Positions 1 through 7,500 of a stretch of DNA of 12,989 bases are shown one piece after another. The DNA is from an uncultured Spirochaetales bacterium (GTDB lineage: Bacteria > Spirochaetota > Spirochaetia > Sphaerochaetales > Sphaerochaetaceae). The translations under genes were made by a program, and so were the position numbers. The notes below the pieces were generated by a model, which searched no databases, was not told where the DNA came from, and was given only the letters and a program-made list of their open reading frames with translations. Within the stretch, counting starts at the first letter, position 1. Every line of letters begins with the position of its first letter. The stretch covers positions 1-12,989 of the forward strand of contig CAKQTF010000015.1 in assembly GCA_934276695.1 (NCBI GenBank), in the 5' to 3' direction.

Positions 1-1
1 T

Positions 2-352
2 GCAAGCCAGACTGCTGTTATGGCTATCTGCATGCTTGTACTGTTCATTCTTGGAATGATTGTGGATGTTCCGGTTGTGCTTATGATCATCTTCCCTGTC
101 ATGGTTCCTGTAGTTAAGGCAATCGGCATAAACCCTGTATGGTTCAGTGTGCTTGGCCTCATTGTGAACCAGCTTGGACTATGCACACCTCCGGTTGGAA
201 CGCTTATATATATGACAGCAAAGGTCGGAGACTGTCCTTCTTCTGAGGTAATCAAGCATCTGATTCCATACATAATCTCAATTGTGATTCTTATTGCGAT
301 TATGATTGTATTCCCTCAGATTATCACATTCTTACCAGAGAGGCTTGGCTGA
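2..352 (+). CDS. TRAP transporter large permease (DctM family), C-terminal part
   Basis: This is the last 116 or so codons of a reading frame that enters from the left, so the true start lies outside the window. The protein is very hydrophobic, with about three membrane segments visible. It carries the DctM-type signature NQLGLCTPPVGTLIY followed by a short polar turn and a last membrane helix ending in FLPERLG. In the family this large subunit forms the substrate channel of a tripartite ATP-independent periplasmic transporter, which uses the sodium gradient and a solute-binding protein to import organic acids such as C4-dicarboxylates or sugar acids. The binding protein and small permease would be expected just upstream, off the window. 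The stop lies one base before the aldo/keto reductase start, so the two are surely co-transcribed. The substrate cannot be read from this fragment; the neighbouring lyase suggests a carboxylic acid. Confidence 0.88.
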   Translation, partial: ASQTAVMAICMLVLFILGMIVDVPVVLMIIFPVMVPVVKAIGINPVWFSVLGLIVNQLGLCTPPVGTLIYMTAKVGDCPSSEVIKHLIPYIISIVILIAIMIVFPQIITFLPERLG

Positions 353-353
353 T

Positions 354-1358
354 ATGAGCATGCTTTATGAAGGTGAGTACACAGAGCTTGGCCTAAGCGG
401 GATTAAGGTTCCGAGGCTGGCATTTGGATGCGGTTTCAGGGGAATCTATTCTCTGGATGAGGCTGCTTATACAATAGAAAAGGCAATCGGTTCAGGCATC
501 AATTTCATAGACTGTGCGAATATGTATAAGCTTAGAAGCGGAATACATGCCGAGGAGGCATTGGGTAAGGCCATACACGGAAAAAGAGATAAAGTTGTAA
601 TCACCTCAAAGTACGGAGGAGAAGGAGGTGGAGCATCTGCTGACAATGTGAGAAAGCAGATAGAGCTTTCACTTAAACGGATCGGAACTGATTACCTTGA
701 TGTGTATTTCCTTCATATGCCAGATCCTTCTGTACCTTATGAGGAGATTGTGGAATCATTATCAGAATTGCAGGAGAGCGGGAAGATCAGGGCCTATGGC
801 TTATGCAATCATTCGGCATGGCAGGTAGTCTCTATGTATGACTATGCAATGCAGAAAGGACTTGCTCCTGTGTCTGTTGTCCAGAATCCATATAACCTTC
901 TTAACCGCAGCCTTGAGAATGAGATGTTTCCTGCATGTGATTATGAAAGGCTTGGAATTATGACATACAGTCCGATTGCTGCAGGTCTTCTTTCCGGTGC
1001 TTTCGCTCATGGAGGCAAGGCTCCTGAGAAATCAACATGGGCATACGAAGAAGCCTATGTTGAGTACCTTAAGAAGATTTTCCCTGGAAGAATGGAGAGG
1101 ATTGTTGATGCAGTTGATGATATTGCAGGGGAATATGGTGTTTCATCTGTTGCTTTATCAGTTGCATGGATTATGAGAAATCATTCTGTATCTGCAGTTA
1201 TTGCCGGTGCTGATTCTCCTGAGGAGTTTGAGGCATATGTTAAAGGCGCATCACTGATGATATCCGATGATGACTGGAATGAACTGGAGAGGATTAGTTT
1301 CAGGATGGCTGAATCATTCACTCATCCTGATGTGGCAAAGCTGCTTAACAGAATTTAA
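354..1358 (+). CDS. Aldo/keto reductase
   Basis: A 334-residue NAD(P)H-dependent oxidoreductase of the aldo/keto reductase family, predicted to be a cytosolic (beta/alpha)8 barrel. The catalytic tetrad is visible: Asp53 (NFIDCANMY), Tyr58, Lys86 (VVITSKYG) and His121 (VYFLHMPD). A C-terminal cofactor-site segment (VIAGADSPEEFEAYV) is also present. The frame is open further upstream into the TRAP gene, but ATG at 354 is preferred: it begins right after the permease stop, has a purine-rich GAGAGG about ten bases upstream inside that gene, and gives the family's normal N-terminus (YTELGLSGIKVPRLAFG). The gene sits between a transporter and a lyase, so its likely job is to reduce or oxidise a carbonyl/hydroxyl group on the imported acid or on the lyase product. 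The family is too broad to name a substrate. Confidence 0.93.
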   Translation: MSMLYEGEYTELGLSGIKVPRLAFGCGFRGIYSLDEAAYTIEKAIGSGINFIDCANMYKLRSGIHAEEALGKAIHGKRDKVVITSKYGGEGGGASADNVRKQIELSLKRIGTDYLDVYFLHMPDPSVPYEEIVESLSELQESGKIRAYGLCNHSAWQVVSMYDYAMQKGLAPVSVVQNPYNLLNRSLENEMFPACDYERLGIMTYSPIAAGLLSGAFAHGGKAPEKSTWAYEEAYVEYLKKIFPGRMERIVDAVDDIAGEYGVSSVALSVAWIMRNHSVSAVIAGADSPEEFEAYVKGASLMISDDDWNELERISFRMAESFTHPDVAKLLNRI

Positions 1359-1371
1359 CAAGGAGATAGAA

Positions 1372-2301
1372 ATGCTTTTTGATGATAATGATAAGAATGT
1401 TAAGAGAGGTTTTCTGGAGCTGATGAAGGAAGGTCCTGTGATGGCTCCATGTGTATATGACTGTGTTTCAGCACGCCTTGTCGAGGATGCAGGATTCCCT
1501 GCGATGTGCCTCTCTGGCGGAGAGCTTGCAGCTTCGCTTGTCGGCGTTCCTGATATAGGGCTTGTCACTCTTGATGAGCTTGTTGGCGTGGTTGAAAGGA
1601 TATCGTCATGCACCTCTATTCCGATGATTGTCGATATTGATACAGGATTCGGTAATGAGATCAACCTGATCCGGACATGCAGGAGAGTTGCTGCAGCAGG
1701 TGCTAAGGCTGTGCATCTTGAAGATCAGACGTTTCCTAAGAGATGTGGCCATCTGAAGGGTAAGGAAGTAATATCCCATGATGCATATATATCTAAGATT
1801 AAGGCAGCTGCATGGGCTCTCAAAGGAACTGGGTGTGCTTTAATTGCCCGTACAGATGCGTATCATGTGGTTGGAAAGGATGAGGCAATATCAAGATGCA
1901 ATGATGCAATTGATGCGGGTGCTGATATCACATTCATTGAAGGCTGTGGAACAGTTGAGGATATCAAAGAGGCTGGTGCTAGAGTCAAGGGCCCTAAGAT
2001 GTTTGCTATGCTTTCATCCGGCGCAAGCCCTAAAGTTTATAAAGATGAGCTATACTCCTGGGGCTACAGTCTTATCACACTCCACTATGCTATGTTTGCT
2101 GCAATCCCTGCAATGGAGAAGTTCGGACGGCTTTGCCTGAAGGCAGGATCAGATGCTCCGATTACAGATGATCCAGAGATTGATGGAAGACCAATAACCC
2201 TCTTTGAGAGATTCGGTATACATGAATGGCTTGAGCTTGGGAAGCGATTTGGCGGCAACATCTCTGATGCTGTAGAGCAGTGTCACGAAGAAACAAGATA
2301 A
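1372..2301 (+). CDS. Isocitrate lyase/PEP mutase superfamily lyase (methylisocitrate or dimethylmalate lyase-like)
   Basis: A 309-residue enzyme of the isocitrate lyase/phosphoenolpyruvate mutase superfamily. Motifs in order are YDCVSARL (29-36), the metal-binding VDIDTGFGN (87-95), HLEDQ (115-119), the lyase loop PKRCGH (122-127) with its catalytic cysteine, and IARTDA (158-163). The KRCGH loop is typical of C-C cleaving members (2-methylisocitrate lyase, 2,3-dimethylmalate lyase) and of oxaloacetate decarboxylases, and argues against PEP mutase. Family members release pyruvate from a substituted malate or citrate; which one is handled here is not visible. The start at 1372 is set by AAGGAG at 1360-1365, six bases upstream; the longer frame beginning inside the reductase gene is not needed. 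No CoA-ligase or methylcitrate synthase is adjacent, so an ordinary methylcitrate cycle is not supported. The lyase probably cleaves a compound imported by the upstream TRAP system. Confidence 0.88.
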   Translation: MLFDDNDKNVKRGFLELMKEGPVMAPCVYDCVSARLVEDAGFPAMCLSGGELAASLVGVPDIGLVTLDELVGVVERISSCTSIPMIVDIDTGFGNEINLIRTCRRVAAAGAKAVHLEDQTFPKRCGHLKGKEVISHDAYISKIKAAAWALKGTGCALIARTDAYHVVGKDEAISRCNDAIDAGADITFIEGCGTVEDIKEAGARVKGPKMFAMLSSGASPKVYKDELYSWGYSLITLHYAMFAAIPAMEKFGRLCLKAGSDAPITDDPEIDGRPITLFERFGIHEWLELGKRFGGNISDAVEQCHEETR

Positions 2302-2308
2302 AACAGGC

Positions 2309-3661
2309 ATGAGAAGAGATATCTATGAACTGGACCAGAAATCTGTAAGATCAATGATAGCCTATATAGCATGTCCTGCTATACTATCTCTTTTGGTCCA
2401 GGCTGTATATTCTCTCGTAGATGGAATATTTGTTTCATATATAAGTGAGACTGCAATATCTGCAGTCTCACTTGCTTTCGTTATCCAGAATCTGGAAGTG
2501 TCACTGTTTACAGGAATAGCAACTGGTATAAATGCCATTATTTCCAGGTCTCTTGGCAGTGGAGATAAACAGGGAGCAAGAAATGCTGTTTTATCAGGGC
2601 TTGTCATCCAGGCTCTGGTATCTTTGATATTTCTTCTGTTCGGAATATTTCTTGTCCGTCCATTCTTCAGTGTTTCAACATCTGACAGGTCTGTCATTGA
2701 TTATGGAATCAGATATCTGAGACCCTGTATGATTGCATCCGTAATCACAGGAATGCAGATTACGCATGAGAGATTCCTGAATTCAGTAGGACTGACCCAG
2801 TATGTTTTTATTTCCCAGTTTGCAGGTGCTTTTGTTAACATAGTCCTTGATAGAATTCTCATTTTCGGGCTTGGCGGAATTCCTGGCTTTGGAATCGCAG
2901 GTGCTGCCTATGCAACAATAATAGGAAAGGCAGTATCTCTGACTATTGAAGTCTTCTTCAATTATGCAGTTAACAAGACTCTTTTCTGTCATTCAGAACG
3001 GAAGCTGGATAATAAGCAGATAAAAGATATATGCATCATAGGAATTCCCTCGTCAGCTCTTGGTATAGTGACATCAGTCGGGAATTATTGCCTGAATATC
3101 ATTGTTGGCGGTTTCTCAATAACAGCACTGTCAGCATTCGGCATATACATTAAGATTCAGACATTTCTGACAATGCCAAGTCGTGGAATAGGAATGGCTC
3201 TTGTTACCATATTCTCATTTTATTATGGAAGAAAGTGCATGGATAAGATAAGAGAAACCGTATTGAATGGCTTCCTTATGCTTATTGCATGGGGAGGAAT
3301 CTGTGCTGCGGTTCTTCTCCTGTTCACAGAACAGATCATATCAGTATTCAATACAAATGATGAGATGATGGAAATCGCTATTACAGCTACAAGAATAATA
3401 GCCATAACATATCTTCCTTCAATGGGGATGCACTGTTTTACATCTTTCTTTGAAGCAACTGGCAAGAGTTATCTTTCACTTGCCTTTATTTTCTCAAGAC
3501 AGTTCTTCGCTAGGATTCCATTTGCCTATATTCTCTCCAGATCTGGTGATGTTAACATGATCTGGTGGAGCTTTCCGATATCGGAGCTTGTTTCGGATGT
3601 GGTTATATGCTTTGTATTCCGGCATGCTTATAAAACAGCAGAGCACAGAATAAGAGCATGA
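2309..3661 (+). CDS. MATE family efflux transporter
   Basis: A 450-residue polytopic membrane protein with about twelve predicted helices in two homologous halves. It shows MATE features: an N-terminal PAILSLLVQAVYSLVDGIFV segment, GIATGINAIISRSLGSGD, and GIPGFGIAGAAYATIIG near the middle. These proteins export drugs, metabolites or cationic compounds in exchange for sodium or protons. The ATG lies seven bases after the lyase stop. Its ribosome binding site is weak (ACAGGC), which suggests translation is coupled to the lyase. The position at the end of a catabolic operon suggests export of a by-product or toxic intermediate, although MATE genes also travel as independent passengers. No clear intrinsic terminator follows. 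Confidence 0.92.
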   Translation: MRRDIYELDQKSVRSMIAYIACPAILSLLVQAVYSLVDGIFVSYISETAISAVSLAFVIQNLEVSLFTGIATGINAIISRSLGSGDKQGARNAVLSGLVIQALVSLIFLLFGIFLVRPFFSVSTSDRSVIDYGIRYLRPCMIASVITGMQITHERFLNSVGLTQYVFISQFAGAFVNIVLDRILIFGLGGIPGFGIAGAAYATIIGKAVSLTIEVFFNYAVNKTLFCHSERKLDNKQIKDICIIGIPSSALGIVTSVGNYCLNIIVGGFSITALSAFGIYIKIQTFLTMPSRGIGMALVTIFSFYYGRKCMDKIRETVLNGFLMLIAWGGICAAVLLLFTEQIISVFNTNDEMMEIAITATRIIAITYLPSMGMHCFTSFFEATGKSYLSLAFIFSRQFFARIPFAYILSRSGDVNMIWWSFPISELVSDVVICFVFRHAYKTAEHRIRA

Positions 3662-3689
3662 TGCGTTGTTTTTCATAAATGATTGGATC

Positions 3690-3717
3690 AGGTTTAGCTA
3701 TAATTGGACATAAACCT
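3690..3717. repeat. Short inverted repeat after the MATE gene
   Basis: AGGTTTA at 3690-3696 is mirrored by TAAACCT at 3711-3717 with a 14-base spacer. There is no T-run, so it is not a clear terminator. The right arm overlaps the stop codon of the decayed XRE gene. A nine-base direct repeat AATTGGACA occurs at 3702-3710 and 3747-3755, one copy inside this loop and the other inside the remnant gene. Confidence 0.35.
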
Positions 3718-4030
3718 AAACGCAATCAGTTCTCAAAAAGCCTATCAATTGGACAGTGCGGTACACGGTCTCAAAGCTTGCCTTATTTATGTCAATGTTC
3801 CTCTGCTCATACATCTGGATTGAGCGGATATTGACTCCTGATAGTTCTGCGAGCTCTGCCTGGTTCAGTCCCCTGGACTTGCGTATCCGTTTCAGATTGG
3901 TATCATGGAAGAAATCCCTTATTCTCCTATCCACGATGTCTACGAATTTTGTTATATCAGCTTCATGAAGAGGGTAATACATCTGTCTCAGATCATGCGT
4001 CCACATGACAGCTAATGAGAGTGCGCTCTC
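3716..4030 (-). pseudogene. Truncated XRE-family helix-turn-helix regulator
   Basis: The first ATG (4006) would give 96 residues, but the frame is open back to an in-frame TAA at 4033-4031, and the codons in between (SLAVMWTHDLRQMYY) look like the interior of a longer protein. A Cro/C1-type helix-turn-helix is clear from about residue 38: LKRIRKSRGLNQAELAELSG, then SIQMYEQRNIDINKA. The usual ending, in which a leucine/glycine turn leads into a short acidic EDLL-like helix, is replaced by GFLRTDCV and a stop, suggesting a frameshift or truncation at the C-terminus too. No convincing ribosome binding site precedes ATG 4006. I recall longer Bacillota proteins with this domain at their C-terminus, so I read this as a decayed gene. 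A small functional DNA-binding protein cannot be excluded. Confidence 0.55.
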
Positions 4031-4049
4031 TTAAAGGAGGAGATGATAT

Positions 4050-4161
4050 ATGAAAAATGGTTTAAACAATAACATCAGTGTCCCAATACATACAGAATGA
4101 GCATGAAGTAGAGTTTTTATGTTTTTTCGATAGCGTGCTGGTTTGCAGTAGTCGCTACTGA
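4050..4161 (+). pseudogene. Gene start with strong ribosome binding site, broken after 16 codons
   Basis: AAAGGAGG at 4033-4040 precedes ATG 4050 at ideal spacing. The frame then encodes only MKNGLNNNISVPIHTE before TGA at 4098-4100. Shifting one base at about 4095 continues the reading (NEHEVEFLCFFDSVLV) to a second stop at 4159-4161. This looks like the 5' end of a former protein-coding gene with a one-base change and a lost 3' part. The alternative is a short leader peptide, but nothing sensible follows it on this strand, since the next gene is the convergent LysR. I do not recognise the peptide. It lies divergent to the XRE remnant with its start 44 bases away, an arrangement that could be the relic of a regulator-plus-target pair. 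Confidence 0.45.
4146..4160. repeat. Perfect 6-bp inverted repeat near the LysR 3' end
   Basis: CAGTAG, a three-base loop TCG, then CTACTG. It lies at the end of the broken + strand frame and about 50 bases downstream of the LysR stop on the - strand. No T-run follows on either strand, so a terminator role is doubtful. A weaker GGAAG/CTTCC repeat sits at 4192-4206, closer to the LysR stop. Confidence 0.35.
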
Positions 4162-4212
4162 TAATCCCAGGAAATCACTGTTATTGCCGATGGAAGCTGT
4201 TCTTCCACCTGA

Positions 4213-5106
4213 TCAGCAGTAAGTCTCCTTGATATATCTGATCAGTCGCCTGGCTGCTATGCTGCTGTGCTGCTCTCTGTCCTCAAGCAGGACTATATCG
4301 CGTCTTGGGGTTGCTCCGTCGACATCTATCCTCACAATGCTCCCATCATTAATAAAAGGCCTTGCCATGAACTCTGGGACGAAGGCCAGACCGGTTCCAG
4401 TCCGCACAAGAGGAAGGATCTGCGTGTAGTTTGATACTCCGATCCCTGGGTTCCAGTCTAGCCCGTGCTCAGCAAAGAACTTGCTATGGAATCCTGCATT
4501 ATTCGAGTAGTTGCCAAGTCCTATCAATGGCAGCTCTGACAGTTTTCTCAGCTTCACAGACTTCAGCTTTGAGAACCTGCTCGCTGCAGCTGTGACCAGT
4601 ATCTCATTGTAGCTCATGAGTGTTGTCTGGTGGAAATCAGATCTGTCCTTTATCGGTGAGTCAATCAGCGCAAAATCCACTATTCCCTGCTTTAATGTCT
4701 CTGAGGCCTGAATAGGTGAGTAATCTGTGATTGAAATCGTTATATTAGGGTATTTTTTCTTGAAATCCGATATTGAATCGAGAAGTATGCACTGCTCAGC
4801 CGTCGGAGTGGTTCCGATGCAGATCATGCCAGCTGCCATCTCATTCTCTGCTGATAACTCTGCTTCTGCTGACCTCAGCTCATTATATGCAATCGAGACA
4901 TGCCTGAAGAGCTTCTGGCCTTCATCCGTGAGTGTTATGCCACGGTTTGTCCTGATCATCAGCTTGCACCCCATCTGGCTCTCAAGCTTATTCATCAGTT
5001 TTGAGAGATTCGGCTGGTTGCTGTTCAGAAGTTTAGCGACAAGAGACAGGTTTTTGTATTTGCCGACGTAGTAGAAGAGTCTGTAGTAATCATAGTTTAT
5101 GTTCAT
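4213..5106 (-). CDS. LysR-type transcriptional regulator
   Basis: A 297-residue LysR-family protein. Residues 1-60 form the winged helix-turn-helix (YRLFYYVGKYKNLSLVAKLL, then NQPNLSKLMNKLE and the wing IRTNRGITLTDEG). A linker helix rich in Glu and Ala follows. Residues from about 90 form the periplasmic-binding-protein-like effector domain (IGTTPTAEQCILLDSISDFK onward), ending at about residue 297, the usual family length. ATG 5106 is preceded on its strand by a GGGGG purine tract with a five-base gap, a moderate ribosome binding site. It is divergent from the SLC13-like transporter across 283 bases, the classic arrangement for a LysR regulator that activates the neighbouring operon in response to its substrate and represses itself. 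The effector is probably the transported acid or a catabolite of it; this is inferred from position only. Confidence 0.95.
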   Translation of the reverse strand: MNINYDYYRLFYYVGKYKNLSLVAKLLNSNQPNLSKLMNKLESQMGCKLMIRTNRGITLTDEGQKLFRHVSIAYNELRSAEAELSAENEMAAGMICIGTTPTAEQCILLDSISDFKKKYPNITISITDYSPIQASETLKQGIVDFALIDSPIKDRSDFHQTTLMSYNEILVTAAASRFSKLKSVKLRKLSELPLIGLGNYSNNAGFHSKFFAEHGLDWNPGIGVSNYTQILPLVRTGTGLAFVPEFMARPFINDGSIVRIDVDGATPRRDIVLLEDREQHSSIAARRLIRYIKETYC

Positions 5107-5239
5107 CAGAACCCCCGTTATGGATGATAGCAGTTATACAATTTTCTGTGAATAATAGATATTTTCTCATCGATAAAATTATATAGATTACGGCAATATA
5201 AACTATAGAATAATTACTTGTACTATATAAAAATATTTA

Positions 5240-5249
5240 GGTTATAACC
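5240..5249. promoter_or_regulatory. Candidate LysR operator half or dyad
   Basis: GGTTATAACC is a perfect 10-base palindrome and the only GC-capped one in this AT-rich region. It lies roughly 110 bases upstream of the predicted transcription start of the transporter operon and about 135 bases from the LysR start codon. That is further out than the usual -65 site for the transporter promoter, so it may serve the LysR promoter instead or be fortuitous. Confidence 0.3.
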
Positions 5250-5319
5250 GAACCATCCAAAACTTCCATGAAATCTTCTGATATGTAAAAAGGATATATC
5301 AAGTATTTAAAAAAAGTAT

Positions 5320-5349
5320 TTTACATCATAATTGCTGTTTCTCTATCCT
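5320..5349 (+). promoter_or_regulatory. Predicted sigma-70-type promoter for the SLC13-SDR operon
   Basis: TTTACA (5320-5325; five of six match to TTGACA), an 18-base spacer, and TATCCT (5344-5349; four of six match to TATAAT). Transcription would start near 5356, about 20 bases before the GAGGAGG ribosome binding site at 5375-5381. The poor -10 fits a promoter that needs an activator such as the divergent LysR protein. Confidence 0.45.
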
Positions 5350-5389
5350 ATGCACGATCTGAATAACATCTCATGAGGAGGTTTTGGGG

Positions 5390-6673
5390 ATGAGTACAAT
5401 GGTGATCTGCCTTCTGATCTTTCTTGCAATGATCATTCTTTTCTTCATCAAGAAGATACCGATGGCATATACATGCATGGGTGTGATAGTTGCACTCTTT
5501 GTTACAGGATGTGTTGATAAGAACACTGTTTTTGCTGGCTTTGGAAATAACAATGTGATAACGATGGCCTCAATGTTCATCGTTGCCGCTGGACTTGCAA
5601 GGACCCAGATGGTTAACCACCTGTCGAACCTTCTCTATAAGGTCAATGATGGCTCATTCACAAAGATCCTTGCATCATATGCGCTTGTTACAATGATCCT
5701 CGGACAGTTCGTCCCATCCCTTGCAGCTCTGTTTGCTATGGTATGCCCGCTTGTCCAGAATATGTGCAAGAAGATGAACATAAGCCCTACAAAGATGCTT
5801 TATCCGATTGCGATTGTCACAGTTTCATGCTCATTCATAATCGAGCCGATCGGCCCTTATGCTGCATGGTTTGTGACTCAGAATGGATATCTTGAGTCCT
5901 ATGGCTGGACACAGAATGCACTCAGCATGTGGTCTGAGACTCTAGTATTCCTCCCAGCAGGAATCGTGACATTCCTGGTTGCTGTGTTCATCATCCCGCG
6001 CTTCCTTCCTGACCAGCCAGAGTTCCCTGTAGTGAATCTTGAGGAAGCTGGACAGCTGCAGAAGCAGGAGCCTCTTACTCCTGTAAGGGAGTTCCTCGGT
6101 TATGGTGTATTCGTTGCTGTAGTAATCGGGCTTATGTGCGGCCTTCCTTCATGGGCAGTTACCCTTGCAGGTGCAGTCGTCATTGTCATCTCTGGCGTGC
6201 TCACAGAGAAGGAATCAATCACAGCAATGAACATGCCGATGGTCCTTCTGTATGCTGGCGTGACAGTCCTTGGCTCTGCTCTGAGCTCCACAGGCGCTGC
6301 AGAGTATCTTGGTGAATTCATCAAGCTTCTGCTTGGAAACGTCACAAACAGCTATCTGATCGGAGCAATCATCTTCCTTGCTTCCTTCATCATGACATCA
6401 CTGCTCTATAACAAGGCTGTCACAACTGTTCTGATTCCTATCATCGTGCTTTCACTCAGCAGCATGGGAATGGATCCAAGAGGCTGTGTCATCCTCTGCT
6501 CATTCGCTTCCATGTCATCGCTGATCACACCGCTTCCGAACCCTGTAATCCCTATGGCAATGCAGACTGGCGGATATTCACAGAAGACTATCCTGAAGGT
6601 CGGACTGATCTCAGCTGCTTTCAGAATGGTAGTCGGTGTCGGAATAGCGATGACGCTGTTCCCTGTAAAATAG
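5390..6673 (+). CDS. SLC13/DASS-like anion (carboxylate) transporter
   Basis: A 427-residue integral membrane protein with about 11 predicted helices. It resembles the divalent anion:sodium symporter and related SLC13/ArsB-NhaD-type permeases. The first repeat contains FGNNNVITMASMFIVAAGL. The second repeat contains SLLYNKAVTTVLIPIIV, corresponding to the substrate/sodium-binding hairpin, followed by ITPLPNPVIPMAMQ. A polar loop (about residues 205-230) joins the halves. ATG 5390 is chosen because GAGGAGG (5375-5381) lies eight bases upstream; a TTG at 5384 and an ATG at 5399 are in frame but less well placed. It is the first gene of the operon divergent from the LysR regulator, with the dehydrogenase five bases into its 3' leader. 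Family members import dicarboxylates, tricarboxylates or sulfate; here an organic acid metabolised by the neighbouring enzymes is most likely. Confidence 0.85.
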   Translation: MSTMVICLLIFLAMIILFFIKKIPMAYTCMGVIVALFVTGCVDKNTVFAGFGNNNVITMASMFIVAAGLARTQMVNHLSNLLYKVNDGSFTKILASYALVTMILGQFVPSLAALFAMVCPLVQNMCKKMNISPTKMLYPIAIVTVSCSFIIEPIGPYAAWFVTQNGYLESYGWTQNALSMWSETLVFLPAGIVTFLVAVFIIPRFLPDQPEFPVVNLEEAGQLQKQEPLTPVREFLGYGVFVAVVIGLMCGLPSWAVTLAGAVVIVISGVLTEKESITAMNMPMVLLYAGVTVLGSALSSTGAAEYLGEFIKLLLGNVTNSYLIGAIIFLASFIMTSLLYNKAVTTVLIPIIVLSLSSMGMDPRGCVILCSFASMSSLITPLPNPVIPMAMQTGGYSQKTILKVGLISAAFRMVVGVGIAMTLFPVK

Positions 6674-6694
6674 TTTTAAGGAGTGCTGAATAAT

Positions 6695-7483
6695 ATGGAA
6701 CGTTTTGATGGAAAGGTAGTTGCAATCACAGGCGGCGGATCCGGAATGGGAAAGACAACTTGCCGTATGTTTGCCGAGAATGGCGCTATTGTATGCCCTA
6801 TTGATGTGAATGAGAAAGGCGCTCTGGCTACAGAGGCAGAGATCATCGCTGCAGGTGGCAGGGCTAAGGCATATGCTGCGGATATAACTGATGAGGTGAG
6901 GATGGAAGAGGTTTTTGCTGATATCTACAATACATTCGGCCATATTGACATCCTCTACAACAATGCAGGGATCAGCCCGACAGGCACAGCTGTGACGACT
7001 TCGATTGAGGATTTCAGGAAGGTCCTGAAGATTGATATGGAAGCTGTGTTCATCGCATGCCACATCGTCATTCCTTATATGGAGAAGCAGGGTGGCGGTG
7101 TAATCCTGAATACTGTAGGAACATATGGCCTCAGGCCTACGCCGAATAAGATCGGCTACTCTGCTGCTAAGGCTGCAGCCCTCAGCCTGACAAGATCAAT
7201 CGCTGTTGACTTTGCAAGAAGCAACATAAGATGCAATGCTATCTGTCCTGGCTTTGTCGATACTCCGCTCAACAATGGCTTTGAGGGAGAGGCCCGCGAG
7301 AGATTCCTCGATAAGTATCAGCCGTCTTTCTATAAGATCCAGCCTGAGGATATCGCACTGACGGCAATGTGGCTTGCAAGTGATGAGTCAAAGGCAATCA
7401 CAGGACAGCCTATTGTTGTTGATGGCGGGACTGAGGCATGCCTCTATTTCAATTACAAGAAGCCTTCAGAGCTTAAGAAGTAG
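6695..7483 (+). CDS. Short-chain dehydrogenase/reductase (SDR)
   Basis: A 262-residue classical SDR. It has the Rossmann glycine motif TGGGSGMG (residues 14-21), the adenine-site aspartates (PIDVNE, AADITD), the structural NNAG motif, the active-site YSAAK and the PG motif (CPGFVDTP). An acidic residue at the end of the second strand suggests NAD preference. The normally invariant active-site serine, 13 residues before the tyrosine, falls on a glycine (NTVGTYG), with threonines next to it. That is unusual and may alter or shift the catalytic residue. AAGGAG at 6678-6683 sits 11 bases before ATG 6695. A GTG at 6683 is in frame but overlaps the ribosome binding site itself. It is co-transcribed with the SLC13-like transporter and probably oxidises a hydroxyl group of the imported compound or a product of the amidohydrolase. 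The substrate is unknown. Confidence 0.93.
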   Translation: MERFDGKVVAITGGGSGMGKTTCRMFAENGAIVCPIDVNEKGALATEAEIIAAGGRAKAYAADITDEVRMEEVFADIYNTFGHIDILYNNAGISPTGTAVTTSIEDFRKVLKIDMEAVFIACHIVIPYMEKQGGGVILNTVGTYGLRPTPNKIGYSAAKAAALSLTRSIAVDFARSNIRCNAICPGFVDTPLNNGFEGEARERFLDKYQPSFYKIQPEDIALTAMWLASDESKAITGQPIVVDGGTEACLYFNYKKPSELKK

Positions 7484-7500
7484 AAGGTATAGTCATTCAT

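Larger units (their letters stand above)
5107..5389. promoter_or_regulatory. Divergent control region between LysR and the transporter operon
   Basis: A 283-base, strongly AT-rich stretch without an open frame of interest. It contains the perfect palindromes GGTTATAACC (5240-5249) and GATATATC (5293-5300), and the direct repeat AAGTATTT (about 5301-5308 and 5314-5321). LysR regulators typically bind an AT-rich T-N11-A dyad near -65 plus a second site near -35, and this region has room for both. Which palindrome is the operator is not decided by the sequence. Confidence 0.6.

Noticed and set aside
306..353. N-terminal extension of the aldo/keto reductase
   Set aside because: The extra 16 codons overlap the end of the TRAP permease in another frame, and the family N-terminus begins after ATG 354.
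1267..1371. N-terminal extension of the lyase
   Set aside because: It overlaps the reductase gene, while a perfect AAGGAG precedes ATG 1372.
1372..2301. Annotation as prpB in a methylcitrate cycle or as a nicotinate-fermentation dimethylmalate lyase
   Set aside because: None of the partner genes of either pathway is present in the window, and the motifs are shared by several activities.
6611..7063. Open frame of 150 codons on the - strand
   Set aside because: Antisense to the SDR gene and rich in Cys, His and Ser codons typical of a shadow frame; no domain or start signal.
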